Source: Gluconacetobacter sacchari
GTDB taxonomy: Bacteria; Pseudomonadota; Alphaproteobacteria; Acetobacterales; Acetobacteraceae
Reading direction: 5' to 3'
DNA length: 64,000 nt
Assembly: GCF_014174255.1 (NCBI RefSeq)
Contig: NZ_JABEQJ010000011.1
Location: 62,001 to 126,000 of the forward strand
Shown: positions 53,444-62,272 of the stretch, one piece after another
Numbering within the stretch: position 1 is the first letter of the stretch
Layout: every line of letters begins with the position of its first letter
The notes under the pieces: generated by a model
Told to the model about the DNA's origin: nothing
The model's database searches: none
The model's input: only the letters and a program-made list of their open reading frames with translations
Program-made: the position numbers and the translations under genes

Positions 53444-55663
53444 ATGACAATGCTGTCTGTCCGCGACGAATCATTCGTCGCCCCGTCGCATTCGCCGCAT
53501 GCGGCGAATGCGGCGGAACAAATGCCGCTCGGGAACGCCCTGGTCGTCGTGCGGCGGCGGAAATGGACCGCGCTGCTGATCACGGCCGGACTGTTCATGC
53601 CGCTGGCGGGTGTGATCCTGTATCTCCCGCGCTATTACGAGACTCAGGCCTCGCTCCTCGTGGATACGGGAAAGAGCGAATTCACCGATCTTCAGGCCCA
53701 TGGCGGCGCCGTGACCGGCGACACCCTGATGATCCGCAGCCAGACCGACATCCTGCTGTCGCGGGACATGGCGGGGAAGGTGGTCGATCGGATCGATCTG
53801 ATCCACCGGCCCGAGCTTCAGAAGCTGATTCATCCGCCGCCGCCGTCCAGGCTGATGGTGATGATCGATGCGGTCCGGCACCGGCTGGGCATCGATCGGG
53901 CCCCGTTCGTGCCGCTTTCGCCCGAAGAGCAGCGTCAGGTCGCGATCGGCTGGCTGCTGGGGCATGTGCAGATCCGCAATGACGGCCGCTCGTACATCCT
54001 CGCCGTCAGCGCCAAGACGAACGACGCGGCGCTGAGCGCCCGGATCGTCAATACCTATGCCGCCGCCTATCTGGATTTCATGCGGGACCTCAAGATCACG
54101 ACCGTGGCCCATGCCCATGAATGGCTGAACGAGCAGATCGGCACCCTGCGGTCACGCGTGGCCGAGGCGGAAGGCCGGGTGGAGGAGTTCCGCCGGGCGC
54201 ATGGCCTGGTGCTGAGCCAGGAAGTCTCGCGCGATGGCGACCAGACGACCCTGACCGGCCGCCGGATGAGCCGGGTCGATATCGCCTTGACCGAGGCGTC
54301 CAACAAGCTTGCCGAGCAGCAGAGCGCGTATGACCAGGTGCTGGAGGCGCAGCGGAGCGGATCGCTGGGGGCGTTGCCCGCCGTGGTGGCGTCGCCGCTG
54401 ATCCAGCAACTGTCGGCGGCGCTCGCCGAACTGGAAAGGCAGCGGGCGCCGCTGGCGGTGACCGACATGTCGGCCAGTCCGCGCCTGCGCCAGATCGATT
54501 CCGCGATCGCCGGGTTGCGGGCGCGGATCGGTGCCGAGCAGGGCCGGATCGCCGGCAGCCTGCGCGCCCAGTTGAACGCGACGCGCGCGCAGGTGGCGAC
54601 GCTGGAGGGGCGGGTGCGCGACCTGAAGGGCGCCGTCGCGGGCGAGAACGTGGCCGAGGTGCAGCTTCGCCAGCTTGTCAGCGAGGCGGACGCCGCCCAG
54701 GTGGTCTATCGCGACTATCTGACCCGTTTCGAACAGACGTCGGCCCAGGCGGCGATGCAGGAGCCTGACGCGGTCCTTATCTCGAACGCGGAGATCCCGC
54801 TCGGTCCGTCCGGGCCGCACCGGGGACAGTTGCTCGGCGCGGCCGGTCTGCTCTCGTTCGCGGTGGGCTGTTTCGGTGTCATCGTGCTGGAACGGCTGCG
54901 GCCGGGCGTGCGGACGCTGGAGCAGCTCGAACAGCGGACGACGCTCTTTCCGCTGGGTGTCGTGCCCTTCGCGGGGCGGGAGCGCCGGGCACTGCTGGAA
55001 TACCGGACCTCGTCCTACACGCTCTCGGTCGATCATATCTGCAACATGCTGCTGCATGGCGACGAGCGGTTTCGCGCGCAGGCGGTCCTTGTGACCTCCG
55101 CCGTGCCGGGGGAAGGCAAGACGTTTCTTTCGGTGGCGCTGGCGGCGAGTATCGCGCGCAATAACGGGCGGGCGCTGATCATCGACGCGGATATCCGCCG
55201 CAACCAGGTCGGCCTGTCGCTGCGTCCCGGATTTCGTCCGCCGTCGGGGCTGGGGCCGTCCCGCCTGCCGGAGGTCACCCGGGACATCATGCAGAATGTC
55301 GACCTGATCACGTTGCGCGGCAAGGCGCCCGGCGGGCTGAATCCGCATTTCGACCTGAAACAGCTCGGGGCGGTCATTGCCGAGGCGCGCGGCCGCTATG
55401 ACCTGATCCTGGTCGATATGCCGCCGGTGCTGGTCATTCCGGACGCCGCCTCCGCCGGGCGGCTGGTGGACGGCGCGATCATGGCCGTGCGCTGGCAGCG
55501 GACCGAGATGGATGCCGTGCAGACCGCGCTGCGGCGGCTCCAGGCCTACGGGGTGCGCATCCTGGGCGGCATCCTGACCCAGGCGGACATGAACGACCTC
55601 GGCCGGGACCGTGGCATGCAGACCTATCTGGTGCAGGATCCGGGCAATTATGGCCACGCATGA
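53444..55663 (+). CDS. polysaccharide co-polymerase with BY-kinase-like domain (GumC/Wzc type)
   Basis: Inner-membrane protein of 739 residues that controls chain length and links polymerase to the export channel. A Wzz domain with a first helix near residues 42-60, coiled coils at about 220-300 and 360-410, and a second helix near 465-485 are followed by a cytoplasmic ATPase domain. Walker A is SAVPGEGKT (about 551-559), Walker A' ALIIDADIRR (about 577) and Walker B LILVDMPPV (about 654). The C-terminus has only two Tyr (QTYLVQDPGNYGHA), not the Tyr cluster of typical BY-kinases, so autophosphorylation may be limited. Its 3' end overlaps the next gene by 14 bases. Confidence 0.93.
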   Translation: MTMLSVRDESFVAPSHSPHAANAAEQMPLGNALVVVRRRKWTALLITAGLFMPLAGVILYLPRYYETQASLLVDTGKSEFTDLQAHGGAVTGDTLMIRSQTDILLSRDMAGKVVDRIDLIHRPELQKLIHPPPPSRLMVMIDAVRHRLGIDRAPFVPLSPEEQRQVAIGWLLGHVQIRNDGRSYILAVSAKTNDAALSARIVNTYAAAYLDFMRDLKITTVAHAHEWLNEQIGTLRSRVAEAEGRVEEFRRAHGLVLSQEVSRDGDQTTLTGRRMSRVDIALTEASNKLAEQQSAYDQVLEAQRSGSLGALPAVVASPLIQQLSAALAELERQRAPLAVTDMSASPRLRQIDSAIAGLRARIGAEQGRIAGSLRAQLNATRAQVATLEGRVRDLKGAVAGENVAEVQLRQLVSEADAAQVVYRDYLTRFEQTSAQAAMQEPDAVLISNAEIPLGPSGPHRGQLLGAAGLLSFAVGCFGVIVLERLRPGVRTLEQLEQRTTLFPLGVVPFAGRERRALLEYRTSSYTLSVDHICNMLLHGDERFRAQAVLVTSAVPGEGKTFLSVALAASIARNNGRALIIDADIRRNQVGLSLRPGFRPPSGLGPSRLPEVTRDIMQNVDLITLRGKAPGGLNPHFDLKQLGAVIAEARGRYDLILVDMPPVLVIPDAASAGRLVDGAIMAVRWQRTEMDAVQTALRRLQAYGVRILGGILTQADMNDLGRDRGMQTYLVQDPGNYGHA
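53463..53512 (+). promoter_or_regulatory. two perfect palindromes inside the start of the co-polymerase gene
   Basis: GCGACGAAT and ATTCGTCGC flank a single C (53463-53481). Five bases later a 26-base uninterrupted palindrome, centred at 53499/53500 with arms CGCATTCGCCGCA and its complement, fills 53487-53512. Both fall in codons 7-23. Folded in mRNA they would form two strong hairpins about 20 and 45 bases after the start codon. Confidence 0.6.
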
Positions 55664-56795
55664 CGCGCGGGGCCTCCCCGTCCATCTGAATGGCCGGTTC
55701 CTGCGACAGACGCTGAGTGGCGTCCAGCGCTTCGCGATCGAGATTTCCGCGGGGCTGGCGCGGCGGGGGGCCATTTCGGACATCGTGGTTCCTCCCTCCG
55801 GAGCGGAGGGAGGAGACGCGGCGGCGGAGCTGGGACAGGTTCCGGTGCGGACCGTCGGCTTCGGGCGTGGACATCTGTGGGAGCAGACCGTCCTGCCGTG
55901 GGTGACGTCCGACGGGCTGCTGGTCAATCTGGGCAATACGGCGCCGCTGCTGGCGCGCCGGCAGATCGTCGTGATCCATGATTGCGGCTGGGCGAGCGTG
56001 CCGGAAGCCTATTCCGCGCGCTTTCGGGCGATCTATCGCGTGATGCAGGCGGGACTGGTCGCGCGGCGGGTACGGATCGTCACCGTGTCGGAATTCTCGC
56101 GGCGCGAGATCATGCAGCATCTGGGCGCGCCGGCCGGACAGGTCTCGGTGATTCCGGAGGGCGGCGAGCATATCCGGGCCGTGCCGGCCGACCACACGGT
56201 CCTGGCTGCGAACGACCTGCTGCCCGGGCGCTATGTGCTGGTGGTGGGCAACCTGGTCGCGCACAAGAACCTGCGCATCCTGGCGAAGCTGGGCCAGGCG
56301 CTGGAGGCGCGCGGCTGCGTGCTGGCGATCGCGGGCGCGCGGCGGGAGGGGATTTTTCAGCAGCAGGGCGGCGAGGACATGCCGCGGGCCGCGCGCTATC
56401 TCGGCCGGGTGTCCGACGGGGCCCTGCGCGCGCTGTACGAGCACGCCGCCTGTTTCGTGTTTCCCTCGCGCTATGAGGGGTTCGGGCTGCCGGCGGTCGA
56501 GGCGATGGCCTGCGCCTGCCCCGTCGTTGCGAGTGATATCCCGGTCCTGCGCGAAGTCTGCGGCGAGGCGGCGCTGTTCGCCGACCCGTTCTCGCAGGAG
56601 GCGTTCGTGCGGCAGGTTCTGCGCGTCTTCGACGAAGACGGGCTGGCAGGGCGGCTGCGCGACGCCGGGGCCACGCGGCTGCTGCGCTATAACTGGGTGC
56701 AGGCCAGCGCCGCCATGGCCGGACTGATCGACGCCGCGCGGCATGCCGCCCCGGCGCATGTTCGTCATCCCTCCAGCATGGAGCCATCCACATGA
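55650..56795 (+). CDS. glycosyltransferase family 4 protein (first of three)
   Basis: GT-B fold retaining glycosyltransferase of 381 residues. The N-terminal domain starts PVHLNGRFLRQTLSGVQRFA. The C-terminal donor domain has YVLVVGNLVAHKNLRILAKLG and the E-x7-E motif in FPSRYEGFGLPAVEAMACACPVVASD. ATG 55650 lies inside the end of the co-polymerase gene; the frame is open to 55611 but this start follows AGGATC and gives normal length. It transfers one sugar to the lipid-linked repeat unit; donor not determinable, GDP-mannose is possible given ManC nearby. Confidence 0.9.
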   Translation: MATHDARGLPVHLNGRFLRQTLSGVQRFAIEISAGLARRGAISDIVVPPSGAEGGDAAAELGQVPVRTVGFGRGHLWEQTVLPWVTSDGLLVNLGNTAPLLARRQIVVIHDCGWASVPEAYSARFRAIYRVMQAGLVARRVRIVTVSEFSRREIMQHLGAPAGQVSVIPEGGEHIRAVPADHTVLAANDLLPGRYVLVVGNLVAHKNLRILAKLGQALEARGCVLAIAGARREGIFQQQGGEDMPRAARYLGRVSDGALRALYEHAACFVFPSRYEGFGLPAVEAMACACPVVASDIPVLREVCGEAALFADPFSQEAFVRQVLRVFDEDGLAGRLRDAGATRLLRYNWVQASAAMAGLIDAARHAAPAHVRHPSSMEPST

Positions 56796-58057
56796 TGCGC
56801 AGTTCGCGTTCCGCGCCGACCCCCAGGGTTGCCGTGATCCATGAATGGCTCGAGAAACATGCGGGATCGGAGCATGTACTGGAGCAGATCCTGCTTTGCT
56901 ATCCGTCGGCGGATGTCTTCGTGGTCGCGGATTTCATGGAGGAGAAACATCGCGGGTTTCTCAAGGGACATACCGTCCGGACATCGTTCATCCAGAAACT
57001 TCCTTTTGCACGGAAACATTTCCGAAAATTTCTCGGGCTGATGCCGCTGGCGGTCGAGCAGTTCGACCTGACGGACTACGACCTGGTGATCTCCAGCCAT
57101 CACGCGGTGGCGAAGGGGGTCATTACCGGGCCGGACCAGCTTCATGTCAGTTACGTCCATAGCCCGATGCGCTACGCGTGGGATTTGCAGGCGCGCTATC
57201 TGGAGGAACGGCGGTTGGGATGGGGTGGCCTGGGCCTGTACACGCGCTGGCTGCTCCACCGGATGCGCAACTGGGACGCGCGATCGGCCGCCGGCGTGGA
57301 CCTGTTCGTTGCCAATTCGCGCTATATCGCCCGGCGGGTGCAGAAGGCGTGGCGTCGCGAGGCGCTGGTCCTGAATCCGCCGGTCGCGGTCGAGCGGTTT
57401 CGGCCCGCAGCCGAGCGGCAGGATTTCTACCTCGTCGTCTCGCGCTTCGTGCCGTACAAGCGGATCGACCTGATCGCCGAAGCGTTTGCCAGGATGCCCG
57501 AGCGCAGGCTCGTCATCGTCGGGGAGGGTGAGGGCGAGGACGCGATCCGGGCCGCCGCCGCCGGTTGCGCGAATATCGAGATCCGCGCGCCCGTGCGCCT
57601 CGACGAACTCGTGGGGCTGATGGGGCGTGCCCGCGCCTTCGTCTTTGCCGCCGCCGAGGATTTCGGGATCGTCATGGCCGAGGCGCAGGCCTGTGGTACG
57701 CCGGTCATCGCCTATGGTGTGGGGGGCGCGTGCGACATCGTGATCGACGATGACGGAACCGATGCCACCGGCCTGCTTTTTTTCGAACAGACGGCGGACG
57801 CGATCGTCGCGGCGGTGCGAAGATTCGAGCAGAAGCGTCATCTGGTCAGCGCCGAAGCCTGTCGCGCCAATGCGCTGCGGTTCTCGGAGGAGGAATTTCG
57901 TCGGCGTTTCGTGGAAATCGTCGACGAGGCGCTGGCCGCGCGGGTCTCGCCTCGCGCCGGGCCGCCGGAGCGGATCCGAAGGGCGGGGAGTGAAGGCGAC
58001 GTGGTTACGGACACGTGGGCCCGGCGGCATCATGGACTGAAAGACGAAGTGCTATGA
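56792..58057 (+). CDS. glycosyltransferase family 4 protein, GumH/WbaZ-like mannosyltransferase candidate
   Basis: GT-B enzyme of 421 residues. Features: VAVIHEWLEKHAGSEHVLEQIL near the start, SYVHSPMRYAWDLQARYLEE in the acceptor domain, LVVSRFVPYKRIDLIAEAF opening the donor domain, and EDFGIVMAEAQACGTPVIAYG with the E-x7-E pair. These match the WbaZ-like group that includes GumH of xanthan and AceC of acetan, enzymes that add mannose from GDP-mannose to a cellobiose-lipid. The ATG overlaps the previous stop by four bases and the stop overlaps the next ATG. Confidence 0.9.
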   Translation: MMRSSRSAPTPRVAVIHEWLEKHAGSEHVLEQILLCYPSADVFVVADFMEEKHRGFLKGHTVRTSFIQKLPFARKHFRKFLGLMPLAVEQFDLTDYDLVISSHHAVAKGVITGPDQLHVSYVHSPMRYAWDLQARYLEERRLGWGGLGLYTRWLLHRMRNWDARSAAGVDLFVANSRYIARRVQKAWRREALVLNPPVAVERFRPAAERQDFYLVVSRFVPYKRIDLIAEAFARMPERRLVIVGEGEGEDAIRAAAAGCANIEIRAPVRLDELVGLMGRARAFVFAAAEDFGIVMAEAQACGTPVIAYGVGGACDIVIDDDGTDATGLLFFEQTADAIVAAVRRFEQKRHLVSAEACRANALRFSEEEFRRRFVEIVDEALAARVSPRAGPPERIRRAGSEGDVVTDTWARRHHGLKDEVL

Positions 58058-59199
58058 ACGTCTTTTCTCAGCCACGCAGGACGATCATCCATCTGTCGAA
58101 ACATTGCGGACGCGGGAACGGCAACGTCCATGTGGCGGTCGACTTGGCCTGCGAGCAGGCGAGGGCTGGGCACACGGTGTATTTCGGCAGCGCCGGGGGA
58201 ACGTTCGTCCGGCTGCTGGAGCGCGAGGGCGTCCATCATGTGACGATGCCGCAGGACCAGAAGAAGCCGCTCGCGATGGCGCGCAGCGCGCTGGCGCTGA
58301 CGCGGCTGTGCCGTGCCGTCCGGGCGGACATGATCCATGCCCATATGATGGGCGGCGCGCTGGTCGGCTTTGCCGCGTCGCGTCTGGCGGGGGTGCCGCT
58401 GGTGACGACGGTGCATAATTCCTTCGACTGGCATTCGGTTCTGATGCGGCTGGGCGACAGGATTATCGCCGTCAGCGAGGCCGAGCGGCAGGCGCTCGTC
58501 AAGCGCGGCTTTCCGCCGACGCGAACGCGGGTGGTGTGGAATGCGCCGGTTGCCTCCGCCCGGATGAACGCGCTCGCGCCGGCGAGCGCGGCGGGAGAGG
58601 CGCCGAAGCTGCGGCATCCGAACATCACGCTGATCTGCGGCCTGCATGGGCGCAAGGGCATTTTCGACGTGATCGAAGCCGCCGCCGCGACCTTGCCGTC
58701 GATGCCGGACTGGACGCTCTATATCGCCGGGGAGGGGCCGGATCGCGCGGCGCTGGAGGCGCAGGTGGCGGCGCGCGGCCTGTCCGAGCGGGTCGTCTTT
58801 CTGGGCTATGTGGAAAATCCTGAGGCGCTTTATGGCCAGACCGATATCTTCGTCCTGGCCTCCTACGCCGAACCGGGCAGCCTGACGATCGGCGAGGCCC
58901 GCGCCGCCGGTTGCGCGATCGTCGCGACGGCGGTCGGCGGGACGCCCGAAATGCTGGAATTCGGCGCGGCGGGGTGTCTGGTCCCGCCCGGGCGGCCCGC
59001 CATCCTGGCCCAGGAACTGGACCGGATCATGCGGGACCCGGCCCAGCGGGCGGCGATGGGATATGCCGCGCGGAAGGGGGCCGACATCTTCGACGTGCGG
59101 CGGCTGGTGCCGGACTATATGGGCATCTACGAGGAAGTCATCAGGAAGGAGCCGCACGCGGCGGATATCGTCTCCCGGCATCCTCATTTCGGAACGTGA
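58054..59199 (+). CDS. glycosyltransferase family 4 protein (third)
   Basis: GT-B enzyme of 381 residues, distinct from the other two. The N-terminus IIHLSKHCGRGNGNVHVAVDLACEQARAG (read as SKHCGRGNGNVHVAVDL) resembles GT4 enzymes acting on lipid-linked precursors. DMIHAHMMGG follows, then the donor domain LICGLHGRKGIFDVIEAAA and the E-x7-E region SYAEPGSLTIGEARAAGCAIVATAVGG. Starts by an ATGA overlap with the preceding transferase. Donor sugar unknown. Confidence 0.9.
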   Translation: MNVFSQPRRTIIHLSKHCGRGNGNVHVAVDLACEQARAGHTVYFGSAGGTFVRLLEREGVHHVTMPQDQKKPLAMARSALALTRLCRAVRADMIHAHMMGGALVGFAASRLAGVPLVTTVHNSFDWHSVLMRLGDRIIAVSEAERQALVKRGFPPTRTRVVWNAPVASARMNALAPASAAGEAPKLRHPNITLICGLHGRKGIFDVIEAAAATLPSMPDWTLYIAGEGPDRAALEAQVAARGLSERVVFLGYVENPEALYGQTDIFVLASYAEPGSLTIGEARAAGCAIVATAVGGTPEMLEFGAAGCLVPPGRPAILAQELDRIMRDPAQRAAMGYAARKGADIFDVRRLVPDYMGIYEEVIRKEPHAADIVSRHPHFGT

Positions 59200-59205
59200 T
59201 GGCGC

Positions 59206-60792
59206 ATGTCTGAAACGGAGAAGCCGGCGAATATCGGCACGCGCGCGGCGGCGGGCGCGGCGTTGATGGTGGTGGCACGCCTGACGACGCGCCTGATCGA
59301 CCTGGGCAGCATGCTGGTGCTGACGCGCATTCTGCTGCCCGCCGATTTCGGGCTGGTGGCGATTGCCGCCAGCCTGTGCGCCCTGATGGAATCGGTGCTG
59401 GAACTGCCGATCAACCAGGCGTTGCTGCGGCTGCCGGTGATCGAGCGCGCGCATTACGACACCGCCTTTACGATCGGCCTGATCCGGGGGGGCGTGCTGA
59501 CGGGCATCCTGGGGGCCTGCGCGATTCCCGCCGCGCATTTCTACCATGATGCGCGGCTGGCGCCGCTGATCTTCTTTCTGTCGTTCAGTCCGTTTATGCG
59601 GGGAATCATGAGCCCGCGCATGGCGGCGTTCCAGAAGCAGCTCAGCTTCTGGCGCGATTTCGCCATCGAACTGTCGGGCAAGGGGATCAGCTTCGTCTTC
59701 GGGACCGCGCTGGCCATCCTGACGCACAGCTATTGGGCGCTGGCGTTCAGCACCGTGATGTATTCCGGTGCGATGATGGCGCAGTCCTACAGTTTCGCGC
59801 CGTATCGTCCGCGCTTGAGCCTGCGTGAGCTTTCCGTCTTTTCGGGCTTCGCCGGGTGGATGACGGTGGCGCAGATCGTCAGTGCCCTGAACTGGCAGTT
59901 CGAACGGCTGCTGCTGGGCAAGGTGGTGAATCGCAGTGCGCTGGGGCTGTTCGCCACCGCCGGCGATATCACCAATATTCCTTTCTTCGCCCTGTTCGGC
60001 CCGATGGCGCGGCCGGTCATGGCGGCCTTTGCCCATGTCGGGGACGACAGGGAGCGGCTGGCCGCCAGCTACCAGAAAGCGTCGGTGGCGATGGCGACGG
60101 TCGGGCTGCCGCTGCTGATCGGCGAAAGCCTGGTCTCGGACAGCACGGTGCGGGTGGTCGTGGGGGCCAACTGGGCGGGGGCGGGACCGATGGTTCATTG
60201 GCTGGCGTTGAGCCTGACGCCCGCCGTGTTCACGCTCGCGAGCTATCCGCTGCTGATGGCCTTCGGGCGGACGAAGACCATCCTGCGCCGCAACCTGCTG
60301 GAATTCGCGGTCAAGCTGCCGCTGGTGGTCGCGGGCGTGCTGTGGGCCGGCTTCTGGGGCGTGATCGCCGCGCGGTTCGTCTCCGAATTCGCTTCGAACA
60401 TATATGGACTTTTCCTGGTGCGTGGCCTGACGGGCCTGAGTGTCCGCCACCAGATCCTGGGATGGAAACGCAGCGTCGGTGCGTCCGTGGTCATGGTGCT
60501 GGCGGTCGAGGGGCTGAAGAGGCTTCTGCCGCCCGCCGATACGCTCGGGCATGCCGCCGCCGGGCTGATGGCGTGTGGCGCCGTCGGAGCCTGCGCTTAT
60601 GCGGGTGCCCTGCTGGCTCTGTGGTCCGTCGCGCGGCGGCCCGACGGGATTGAGAGACTGGTCGTTGACCGGATGGGTCATGCGCTGGTCATAATAAGGA
60701 CAAAGACGGCAGGCATGTTTCGCAAGGCTGCGCCTGCCGGGATCCAGGGGACGGACTTGTCTGCTCCGGTGGGCGATTATCGCAACCAGTGA
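59206..60792 (+). CDS. Wzx-type polysaccharide flippase
   Basis: Inner-membrane protein of 528 residues with about 12 to 14 helices, of the MOP superfamily (lipopolysaccharide biosynthesis protein type). It would flip the undecaprenyl-linked repeat unit to the periplasm for the polymerase. Recognised from LTTRLIDLGSMLVLTRILLPADFGLVAIA, LELPINQALLRLP and LNWQFERLLLGKVVNRSALGLFATA. A hydrophilic tail of about 60 residues at the C-terminus is unusual. It begins six bases after the third GT4 gene. Confidence 0.9.
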   Translation: MSETEKPANIGTRAAAGAALMVVARLTTRLIDLGSMLVLTRILLPADFGLVAIAASLCALMESVLELPINQALLRLPVIERAHYDTAFTIGLIRGGVLTGILGACAIPAAHFYHDARLAPLIFFLSFSPFMRGIMSPRMAAFQKQLSFWRDFAIELSGKGISFVFGTALAILTHSYWALAFSTVMYSGAMMAQSYSFAPYRPRLSLRELSVFSGFAGWMTVAQIVSALNWQFERLLLGKVVNRSALGLFATAGDITNIPFFALFGPMARPVMAAFAHVGDDRERLAASYQKASVAMATVGLPLLIGESLVSDSTVRVVVGANWAGAGPMVHWLALSLTPAVFTLASYPLLMAFGRTKTILRRNLLEFAVKLPLVVAGVLWAGFWGVIAARFVSEFASNIYGLFLVRGLTGLSVRHQILGWKRSVGASVVMVLAVEGLKRLLPPADTLGHAAAGLMACGAVGACAYAGALLALWSVARRPDGIERLVVDRMGHALVIIRTKTAGMFRKAAPAGIQGTDLSAPVGDYRNQ

Positions 60793-60990
60793 GCGAGGCG
60801 TCGTCATGCCTGTCGGAAACCATTTTTGCCGTGTCGCGTTTTCCGCCGGGGATGTGCCGTCGACCGTTTGACGCGGATGGAGCGTTATAAAGACGTTATC
60901 ATGGTAATCGTGATCCATCGATGTTTGATCGATCGCGCTGGTATCGGTAATCATGATGAAATGGTGCTGGTCCGTATCGGATCTTCAGAA

Positions 60991-62073
60991 ATGGGGTTGG
61001 GAGTGCAAGAGCCGATGCGCATCGCGGAATCCGCCCAGACCGCAGGCCTGCCCTCGGGCATGCCGAGACACTGTGTCTGCTACACACCGGACCAGTCCTA
61101 TCTCTTTCCTACTTTCGTGAGCGCGGTGCAGGCGCGACGGCACACGTCGCGCCATCTGGCGGATATCGTCATCATCGCCTTCGGGATCGACCCGGTGGCC
61201 GCCGCTGTGTTCGCCGAGGCCTGCGCGCGCGCCGATATCAGGTTCATGAACCGGAGCGAGGCCGATATCCATGGCGCGCCTGCGATGCTGGCGCGCCTGT
61301 TCCTGGCGGAGCTGCTTCCGGAACATTATGAGTATTTCCTCTATGTGGACGGTGATACCCAGGTCGAGGCGTCGCTGGACGATCTGCTGACCATGCACCT
61401 GCCACATGGGATGTTCCGTGCCGCGGCCGACCCCATGACCTTCGCATGCGACGATACCGATCGGCATGGGCGTGGCATCGCGGCGCATTTCGCCTCTCTC
61501 GGCCTGTCGCCTTCGGAGGCGCGGCGGTATTTCAATACCGGGGTGATCCATGCGGAACGGCAGGGCTGGGCGCGGATCGGCGCGGAGGCGTGGAAGCTCT
61601 TTTCCGGCAAGGCGGGGTCGCGCTTTCCCGACCAGGACGTGCTGAACCTCGTCGGGCTGCCGTATTGCCTGCCGATGTCGCTGGCATGGAATTTCCCGGC
61701 CTATATGTACAATGCGCGCGTGGCCTCGCTGATCGGGCCGCGGATCGTCCACTATATGGCGCAGCCCAAACCCTGGAACGGCGCCTTTCCACCATGGAAC
61801 CATGGCGGCTGGAAGGCCTATGGCGAGGTGGCGGCGCGGTTTCCGGAGACGGCGCCATATTGGCGCCGGAACGGGCGGGCCAAATGGGTGCGATATCATC
61901 TCCAGCAGCGCTACAGACGGGTTACGGAGACGTTCACGTGGGCTCTCAGCGTGAAGCGGGAGCGGATCCTGGCCTATGAGCGCGGTCTGAAGCAGGTGGA
62001 GAGCGCCCAGGAACCGCCCGATCGGGCGAGGAGCCAGCCGGTGCTGGCGCCTTCCGTCGGGGCGTCATTCTGA
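60991..62073 (+). CDS. glycosyltransferase family 8-like protein
   Basis: Retaining GT-A glycosyltransferase of about 360 residues. The donor-binding start is CVCYTPDQSYLFPTFVSAVQA. The metal motif is YFLYVDGDTQVEASLDDLL (DGD), and FNTGVIHAERQGWARIG and RFPDQDVLNLVGLPYCLPMSLAWNF follow, then IVHYMAQPKPWNGAFPPW (the HYxxxxKPW motif of GT8). The start is uncertain: ATG 60961, 60991 and 61015 are in frame, none with a strong ribosome site; the frame is open to 60826. The 200-base gap before it is AT-leaning and may hold an internal promoter. Galactose or glucose transfer is usual for GT8. Confidence 0.85.
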   Translation: MGLGVQEPMRIAESAQTAGLPSGMPRHCVCYTPDQSYLFPTFVSAVQARRHTSRHLADIVIIAFGIDPVAAAVFAEACARADIRFMNRSEADIHGAPAMLARLFLAELLPEHYEYFLYVDGDTQVEASLDDLLTMHLPHGMFRAAADPMTFACDDTDRHGRGIAAHFASLGLSPSEARRYFNTGVIHAERQGWARIGAEAWKLFSGKAGSRFPDQDVLNLVGLPYCLPMSLAWNFPAYMYNARVASLIGPRIVHYMAQPKPWNGAFPPWNHGGWKAYGEVAARFPETAPYWRRNGRAKWVRYHLQQRYRRVTETFTWALSVKRERILAYERGLKQVESAQEPPDRARSQPVLAPSVGASF

Positions 62074-62272
62074 TATCGGCGTTATTGGAAACCGTCCGCG
62101 CATGATCGGGCGGAACGGGGCATGGCGCGGCCTTCTACTGACAATAGGGGCGGCGTGTGCTACTGGTTTTTTCATGCTGCGCCATGGGGTTCCGGCAGCG
62201 CGGCGGCCCGACCGGGAAGGGCCTGTGCCCGGCATGGAATTCCACGAATGGATGAAGCACGAGGAGCATGCG

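Noticed and set aside
58030-60954. A 974-codon minus-strand frame over the GT4 and flippase genes
   Set aside because: Antisense artefact of GC-rich coding; composition is low-complexity Arg/His/Gln and the plus-strand genes are tightly coupled.
62102-62272. A 57-codon in-frame upstream extension of manC with a hydrophobic segment, suggesting a membrane-anchored enzyme
   Set aside because: The ATG at 62273 has a strong GAGGAG and the family starts there; the extension has no ribosome site. It would deserve another look if proteomics showed peptides.
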